DNA from: Candidatus Zixiibacteriota bacterium | GTDB taxonomy: Bacteria; Zixibacteria; MSB-5A5; GN15; FEB-12 | Reading direction: 5' to 3' | Length of the DNA: 19,063 bases | NCBI GenBank assembly: GCA_030642845.1 | Contig: DAOWMZ010000001.1 | Location: forward strand, 1-19,063 | Shown: positions 14,702 to 19,063 of the stretch, piece by piece | How the letters are laid out: each line of letters opens with the position of its first letter | Position numbering within the stretch: the stretch's first letter is position 1 | Notes under the pieces: model-generated | What the model saw: only the letters and a program-made list of their open reading frames with translations | The model's database searches: none | Told to the model about the DNA's origin: nothing | Translations under genes and position numbers: made by a program

Positions 14702-17377
14702 TTACCAGCCGAGAATCTGTTCAAGGTTCTTGTTTAGTTTTTCAATCCTATCCTGATAATCAGCCTTTTTGGATTTCTCTCTTTCGATGATCTCTTTTGG
14801 GGCATTAGCGAGGAAATCACTATTCGCCAGTTTCTTTGACACTTTTTCTAACTGATTAGTGAGATTGGTAAGTTCTTTATTTAACCGTTTTTTCTCAACT
14901 TCAATATCAATCAATCCTTCCAGCGGGATAAAAATTTCAGCCCCGGAAATAACTGTTGATGCCGAAAGTGGAGGTTTTTTAATGTCAGTGCCAGTATAAA
15001 GATTATTAACTCTCGTTAATGAACGGAAATATTCAATATGATTCTGCAGAAGATCACTAAGCGAAGGATCATTAACTTTAATATATAAATCTGATTTGTT
15101 TCCCGGTGGAATGTTAAGCTCGGAACGGACCGATCTGACCGCTGTAACAACAGCCTGAATTTTACTTAAATGTTCTTCCAGTTCATCGTCAATATATTTG
15201 CCATCGGTTTTTGGCCAGGGGCCAAATGTGATTGTATTATCTCCATTTTCATCCAGTTTGAGCATATCAAGATAAATTCGTTCGGTTACAAATGGGACAA
15301 ACGGATGCAGAAGTTCAAGAATACGTCTTAAAACATAGACAGCAACCTTTAGTGATCCTTCTCTTATTTCGCTTCCGGGAGTATCCGGTTTAATCAGCTC
15401 GATATACCATGAGCAATAATCATTCCAGACAAAATTGTACAATGTCTTGGAAGCATTAGAAAGGCGGTATTCATCAAAGGATTTATTGATAGATTCTATT
15501 GTCCGGTCAAGACGGGATAAAATCCACTTATCAAATATAACCAGATCTGATTCATCAACAGTGTTAATGTCAGCCGATTTATCCCCAAGGCGCATCAATA
15601 TAAACCTTGAAACCTGATGAAGCTTATTGACAAAATTACGTCCGATTTCAAATGTGTTTTTGCTTATCCAGGGGTCCTGACCATCGGGTGTAGCAAGAAC
15701 TATCGATATCCGAAGGGCATCGGTTCCGTATTTTTCTTTTATCTCAAGAGGATCAATTCCGTTGCCTAGTGATTTTGACATTTTAATTCCATTGGCATCA
15801 CGGACAGTGCCGTGAATATAAACATCGGAAAAAGGAGGTTCACCCATTATTTCATAACCAGCCATAACCATGCGGGCGACCCAGAGGAAAATTATTTCCG
15901 AGGCAGTACTTAAGACTTTTGTCGGATAAAATTTTTCAAGATCCTGTGTTTTTTCGGGCCAGCCCATTGTGGAAAAAGGCCAGAGCCATGAAGAGAACCA
16001 GGTATCGAGAACATCTTCATCCTGAACCAGACTTTCAGGATCATACCCTTTGCGTTGATCTGCAGTTGGACGATCTATTGAAACAAACATAGTGCCGTCT
16101 TCAGCATACCAGATAGGAATGCGATGTCCCCACCATAGTTGTCGGGAGATACACCAGTCCCGGATATTTTCCATCCAGTGAAGATATGTTTTTGACCAAT
16201 AGTCAGGGTGAAACTTGATCTTCCCGGATTTAACTGCTTCAATGGCTGGTTGGGCCAGCTCTTTCATTTTAACAAACCATTGTTCCGAAAGATAAGGCTC
16301 AACAATATTATGACATCTATAACAGGTTCCGGCTGAAAGATTATATTTTTCCTTTTTTTCCAAAAGATCCTTTTCCATAAGATCATCAAGTAGCTGCTTG
16401 CGGCATTCGTAGCGATCCAGACCTTTGTATTTACCGGCGTTTTCGTTCATACTGCCATCGGTGTTAAGGATGTTTATCTCCTCAAGGTCGTGTCGTTTTC
16501 CGATTTCAAAATCATTGGGATCATGGGCTGGAGTTACTTTAACTACACCAGTACCAAATTCAGGATCAACATAGCTGTCGGCAACGATAGGTATTTCCCG
16601 TTCCAGGATAGGAAGAATAACCATTTTCCCCACATATTTTTTATAACGGGTATCTTTGGGGGCAATAGCTAAGGCTGTATCGCCCAGCATTGTTTCCGGT
16701 CTGGTTGTTGCAACTGTCAGGTATTCATCTGAGCCCTTGAGCTTATATTTAATATACCATAGGTGGCTATCCTGTTCAACATGTTCAACTTCATCATCAG
16801 AAAGAGATGTTTGGCATGATGGGCACCAGTTAACAATGCGATGTCCGCGATAGATAAGATCTTTATTGTAAAGATGCTTGAAAACTTCAGCTACTGCATT
16901 AGAGAGCCCTTCATCTATAGTAAAACGGGTACGATCCCAGTCACAACTGCAGCCGATCTTTTTTAATTGGTTCAGGATTTTATCTTTGTTGCTATAAGCC
17001 CATTCTCTGGTAAGCTCCAGGAATTTTTCACGCCCCATTTCACGGCGAGTGATTCCCTTTTTACTAATTTTTTTTTCAACCATTACCTGAGTAGCAATAC
17101 CGGCATGATCCGCTCCCGGAATCCAAACCGCTTCGAATCCTTCCATCCGGTGTTTGCGTATCAGAACATCCTGAATGGTATTATTCAGAGCGTGGCCTAA
17201 ATGTAAAATATCGGTAACGTTGGGGGGAGGTATGACAATAGTGTATGGCTTTTTCTTAGAGTTGGCATCTCCTGAGAAAAATCCTTTATCCAACCAGTGC
17301 TCATAAAGTTTGTCTTCAACTTCAGCAGGGGAATAAGCTGCTGATTTTTTGATTTCTTTTTCGTTTTGCTTGCTCAT
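14702..17377 (-). CDS. valS: Valine--tRNA ligase
   Basis: 891-residue class Ia aminoacyl-tRNA synthetase. HIGH-type motif PPNVTDILHLGHAL (51-64, HLGH at 59-62), CP1 editing-domain block TTRPETMLGDTA (224-235) and THPAHD-like TPAHDPNDF (282-290), RDWCISRQLWWGHRIP (406-421), KMSKS loop IKMSKSLGNG (531-540), an anticodon-binding helical domain, and a C-terminal coiled coil (about 815-890) typical of ValS. Cysteine pairs CPSC (185-188) and CYRC (352-355) suggest bound zinc. Specificity for valine is inferred from length, the coiled coil and PPNVT. It has a monocistronic layout: its own consensus promoter on the minus strand, and convergent with the acyl-AMP ligase gene. Confidence 0.97.
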   Translation of the reverse strand: MSKQNEKEIKKSAAYSPAEVEDKLYEHWLDKGFFSGDANSKKKPYTIVIPPPNVTDILHLGHALNNTIQDVLIRKHRMEGFEAVWIPGADHAGIATQVMVEKKISKKGITRREMGREKFLELTREWAYSNKDKILNQLKKIGCSCDWDRTRFTIDEGLSNAVAEVFKHLYNKDLIYRGHRIVNWCPSCQTSLSDDEVEHVEQDSHLWYIKYKLKGSDEYLTVATTRPETMLGDTALAIAPKDTRYKKYVGKMVILPILEREIPIVADSYVDPEFGTGVVKVTPAHDPNDFEIGKRHDLEEINILNTDGSMNENAGKYKGLDRYECRKQLLDDLMEKDLLEKKEKYNLSAGTCYRCHNIVEPYLSEQWFVKMKELAQPAIEAVKSGKIKFHPDYWSKTYLHWMENIRDWCISRQLWWGHRIPIWYAEDGTMFVSIDRPTADQRKGYDPESLVQDEDVLDTWFSSWLWPFSTMGWPEKTQDLEKFYPTKVLSTASEIIFLWVARMVMAGYEIMGEPPFSDVYIHGTVRDANGIKMSKSLGNGIDPLEIKEKYGTDALRISIVLATPDGQDPWISKNTFEIGRNFVNKLHQVSRFILMRLGDKSADINTVDESDLVIFDKWILSRLDRTIESINKSFDEYRLSNASKTLYNFVWNDYCSWYIELIKPDTPGSEIREGSLKVAVYVLRRILELLHPFVPFVTERIYLDMLKLDENGDNTITFGPWPKTDGKYIDDELEEHLSKIQAVVTAVRSVRSELNIPPGNKSDLYIKVNDPSLSDLLQNHIEYFRSLTRVNNLYTGTDIKKPPLSASTVISGAEIFIPLEGLIDIEVEKKRLNKELTNLTNQLEKVSKKLANSDFLANAPKEIIEREKSKKADYQDRIEKLNKNLEQILGW

Positions 17378-17407
17378 ATTAAGTTTAATCCGTTATATTA
17401 GCCTTTC

Positions 17408-17439
17408 AAAAAAAATTGCTCGAACTTAAGTTGTCGAGC
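17408..17439 (-). promoter_or_regulatory. Hairpin plus U-run at the extreme 5' end of the valS transcript
   Basis: Arms GCTCGA and TCGAGC (17434-17439 and 17418-17423) enclose a self-complementary loop region, and eight T residues follow on the minus strand (17415-17408). The predicted transcription start (about 17438) falls at the first base of the hairpin. It looks like a miniature terminator, a 5' stabilising hairpin, or an operator over the start site. Confidence 0.55.
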
Positions 17440-17444
17440 TTTAT

Positions 17445-17473
17445 ATTATAATCGTACCGGTTAATATTGTCAA
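17445..17473 (-). promoter_or_regulatory. Consensus sigma-70 promoter of valS
   Basis: On the minus strand TTGACA (17468-17473) and TATAAT (17445-17450) are both perfect and separated by exactly 17 bp. The predicted start is near 17438, with a leader of about 60 nt before the valS ATG. Confidence 0.88.
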
Positions 17474-17484
17474 CAAATGAGAAT

Positions 17485-17513
17485 TTGTCAAATTACCGGA
17501 TAAAAATTTAGAT
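17485..17513 (+). promoter_or_regulatory. Candidate promoter for mazG
   Basis: TTGTCA (17485-17490), then 17 bp, then TTAGAT (17508-17513). The -35 box is good and the -10 box weak. The start would be near 17520, leaving about 13 nt before the mazG ATG and no Shine-Dalgarno site. TATTAT at 17520 is a competing -10 box without a -35 partner. Confidence 0.3.
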
Positions 17514-17532
17514 AGAGACTATTATCGGCATT

Positions 17533-18324
17533 ATGTGTGAATTAAAAAGAAAAGTTTTTGATAAAAGTAATCCCCCATTTGAGCGGTTAAAAGCACTAAT
17601 GGCTCTTTTGAGATCTCCTGGGGGATGTCAGTGGGACCGTAAACAGACCCATCAAAGTCTGTTGCCTTATCTCATGGAAGAAGCTTACGAAGTGGTGGAA
17701 GCTATTGAAAATGAGGATGTTGACGCTCTTAAAGAAGAATTAGGGGATCTGTTGTGCCAGATAGTCTTCCATGCTCAGATTGCCAACGAAAAGGGGTATT
17801 TTACATTAGATGATTCAGTCCAAATCCTTATAGATAAACTTATAGCCCGCCATCCCCATGTCTTCGGAGATTATAAGGATCTATCCCCTGATCAAGTACG
17901 GGATCAATGGGAGCAGATAAAGGTCGATTCTGGGGAGAAGAAATCGGTTCTGTCGGGTATTCCCAAATCTATGCCTGCATTAACAATGGCTTTCAGAATT
18001 GGTGAAAAAGTTGCCGGTGTTGGATTTGACTGGGAAAAGGCTGAAGATGTTCTCGGTAAGCTCGATGAAGAAATTTTAGAAATTAAGCAGGCTATCAAAG
18101 AAAAAGATAAATCACAGATTGCTAACGAGATAGGGGATCTTCTTTTTGCAGCAGCATCATTAGCGCGTAAATTTGAAATTGATCCTGAAATTGCTCTTAG
18201 AAAAGGACTTGAGAAATTTAAAGCCAGATTTGAAAAGTTGGAGGAAAATGTAAATAAATCCGGTCGGAAATTTAAAGATTATTCTTTAATGGAACTCGAA
18301 GAAGTCTGGCAGGGAATTAAATAA
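17533..18324 (+). CDS. mazG: Nucleoside triphosphate pyrophosphohydrolase MazG
   Basis: 263-residue all-alpha NTP pyrophosphohydrolase that clears non-canonical or excess (d)NTPs to NMP and PPi, with links to stress control of nucleotide pools. Tandem MazG domains are visible. The first has the signature LRSPGGCQWDRKQTH (26-40) and metal ligands in MEEAYE (E49, E50, E53) and EELGD (E69, D72). The second (about 150-255) repeats the pattern around EILEIKQAI and NEIGDLLFAAASLAR. Length fits full-size MazG. ATG 17533 gives about 14 residues before the conserved PPFERL block. No later in-frame ATG preserves that block and no ribosome site precedes it. Divergent from valS. Confidence 0.95.
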   Translation: MCELKRKVFDKSNPPFERLKALMALLRSPGGCQWDRKQTHQSLLPYLMEEAYEVVEAIENEDVDALKEELGDLLCQIVFHAQIANEKGYFTLDDSVQILIDKLIARHPHVFGDYKDLSPDQVRDQWEQIKVDSGEKKSVLSGIPKSMPALTMAFRIGEKVAGVGFDWEKAEDVLGKLDEEILEIKQAIKEKDKSQIANEIGDLLFAAASLARKFEIDPEIALRKGLEKFKARFEKLEENVNKSGRKFKDYSLMELEEVWQGIK

Positions 18325-18650
18325 ACCATTTTAAGTGACTATTTCGCAGGAAGTTAAAAACAAACTTAGACCTTTAAAAGCTTATTGTTTTGTAACTTTT
18401 TTGTTGCTTTTTATTTTAAAATTTGTGGTATTATCATTGCTCTAATGGAAAAAAGAGTTTAAGGATGACGTATAATAATGGAGATGTTTTTTATCATATA
18501 ATAGATTCAAAATGATGATTTTGGATATTGAGTTTTATTACAGGAGTTTGCCTATGATTTAATATTTGAGTTAAGGGATGTTTAGGGGGTTGAAATGAAT
18601 TTGTTTAGAAAACATTGATTAATTAATTTTTTTATAAAAGGATTTTGAAA
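18325..18650 (+). other. 326-nt AT-rich spacer and leader before the PKD-protein gene
   Basis: No credible gene. It holds a sigma-54-type promoter candidate at 18426-18441 and a 9-bp hairpin at 18505-18526 (ATTCAAAAT/ATTTTGGAT, loop GATG, one G-U pair). Two very short ATG frames with purine-rich stretches upstream encode 16 and 7 codons, which I do not call as genes. The ribosome site AAAGGA lies just before the ATG at 18651. No clear terminator for mazG was seen. Confidence 0.5.
18426..18441 (+). promoter_or_regulatory. Candidate sigma-54 (RpoN) promoter
   Basis: TGGTATTATCATTGCT matches the -24/-12 core TGGYAY-N5-TTGCW, with the required GG-N10-GC spacing. Start would be near 18452, giving a leader of about 200 nt. 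A sigma-70 reading (TATTAT at 18429 with TTGCTT at 18404) has a poor 19-bp spacing. Confidence 0.4.
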
Positions 18651-19063
18651 ATGAAAAAAATGTTAACTGTAGCTTTAATGATGCTACTGATGATGTCAAT
18701 TAATGCATTTGCGTCTGAAACACGTGTTATGACAATGGGTGACAACAATACGATTCTTCTTGATGATGCAAACATCTGGGAGTTCCCGTCTCGTATCAAT
18801 GACTATCCAAATTTAGCCATTGCCGAATTCTCATATGCTGGAGATAACAGATTTGGTAATTTTGGGATTCACTGGAAATTTGGAGACGACGCTGAAAGCA
18901 CAGAACCAAACCCAAGCCACGCATATGCTTATCCTGGGCTCTACAACATCTCCCTCATAGTGACGGACAACCAAGAAAAAACCGGCACCTACAATACATT
19001 ATGTACCGTTGAAGCCATAAACACTCCCCCCTTGGCTGCAATTAATGGCCCATACACCGCAAA
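18651..19063 (+). CDS. Secreted PKD-domain protein (3' partial)
   Basis: 137 residues are visible and the gene runs off the window. It has a clear Sec signal peptide (MKK, then a Leu/Met-rich core, cleavage likely after AFA at about 23). Residues about 24-78 (ETRVMTMGDNNTILLDDANIW, FPSRINDYPNLAIAEF) resemble the mature N-terminus of an outer-membrane barrel-like family I know from FCB candidate phyla. From about residue 80 the sequence is a PKD domain (WKFGDDAESTEPNPSHAYAY, then PGLYNISLIVTDN), and PPLAAINGPYTA starts a second one. PKD modules are extracellular beta-sandwiches in surface proteins. Codon choice becomes C-rich from about 18888 on, unlike the rest of the window. So this is either a real fusion or a join artefact. 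ATG 18651 follows AAAGGA by about 8 nt. Confidence 0.75.
   Translation, partial: MKKMLTVALMMLLMMSINAFASETRVMTMGDNNTILLDDANIWEFPSRINDYPNLAIAEFSYAGDNRFGNFGIHWKFGDDAESTEPNPSHAYAYPGLYNISLIVTDNQEKTGTYNTLCTVEAINTPPLAAINGPYTA

Noticed and set aside
17378..17438. T-box riboswitch in the valS leader
   Set aside because: The leader is only about 60 nt. No T-box core or specifier stem-loop can fit.
18465..18515. 16-codon ATG frame in the leader of the PKD-protein gene
   Set aside because: Preceded only by AAGG next to the ATG. No repeated regulatory codons that would suggest a leader peptide.
18595..18618. 7-codon ATG frame (MNLFRKH) after an AGGGGGT
   Set aside because: A fair ribosome site but too short to distinguish from chance. 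No attenuator pairing was seen.

Overview
The window is a 19 kb piece of an AT-rich bacterial chromosome, roughly 40 % G+C by eye. It carries core housekeeping genes, few spacers, and no phage, integrase, transposase, CRISPR, rRNA or tRNA gene that I can see. A lipoprotein-like signal peptide, a phosphatidylethanolamine pathway (Pss and Psd), a TatA subunit and a secreted protein with a barrel-family-like N-terminus point to a diderm bacterium. Protein style and gene mix suggest an uncultured FCB-type candidate phylum (Zixibacteria-like). That placement is an impression from recall, not a computed result. The sequence enters inside one gene and leaves inside another, so it may be a whole contig.

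Layout. (1) 1-5324, plus strand, is a tightly packed operon: a transaldolase-like aldolase (5' truncated), purB, psd (broken by an in-frame TAA), pssA, purS, purQ, a DUF4321-like small membrane protein, tatA, and an unrecognised 151-residue protein. It mixes purine synthesis, phospholipid head-group synthesis and protein export. (2) 5367-9285, minus strand, is a compact Ser/Thr phosphorylation module: a tandem-FHA protein, a calcineurin-like metallophosphoesterase, then a membrane-anchored CHASE2-Ser/Thr kinase. It ends in a good intrinsic terminator. (3) 9423-11751, plus strand, holds dusB, a GYD-domain protein and an unknown lipoprotein, with several perfect palindromes in the spacers. (4) 11953-14541, plus strand, pairs a divergent NadE-like ATP pyrophosphatase with an acyl-AMP ligase. 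(5) 14542-14701 is a convergent spacer with a GC-rich hairpin element flanked by short direct repeats. (6) 14702-18324 has valS (minus) and mazG (plus), divergent around a consensus sigma-70 promoter for valS. (7) 18325-19063 is a long AT-rich leader with a sigma-54-type promoter candidate, then the start of a secreted PKD-domain protein whose composition changes part way along.

No wholly new multi-gene system can be proved from sequence alone. The most promising items are the FHA/phosphoesterase/CHASE2-kinase operon and the NadE-like plus acyl-AMP ligase pair. Next come the split psd, the shared 12-mer at the Shine-Dalgarno-less starts of dusB and mazG, the 5'-terminal hairpin with U-run on the valS transcript, and the possible chimera at the right end.
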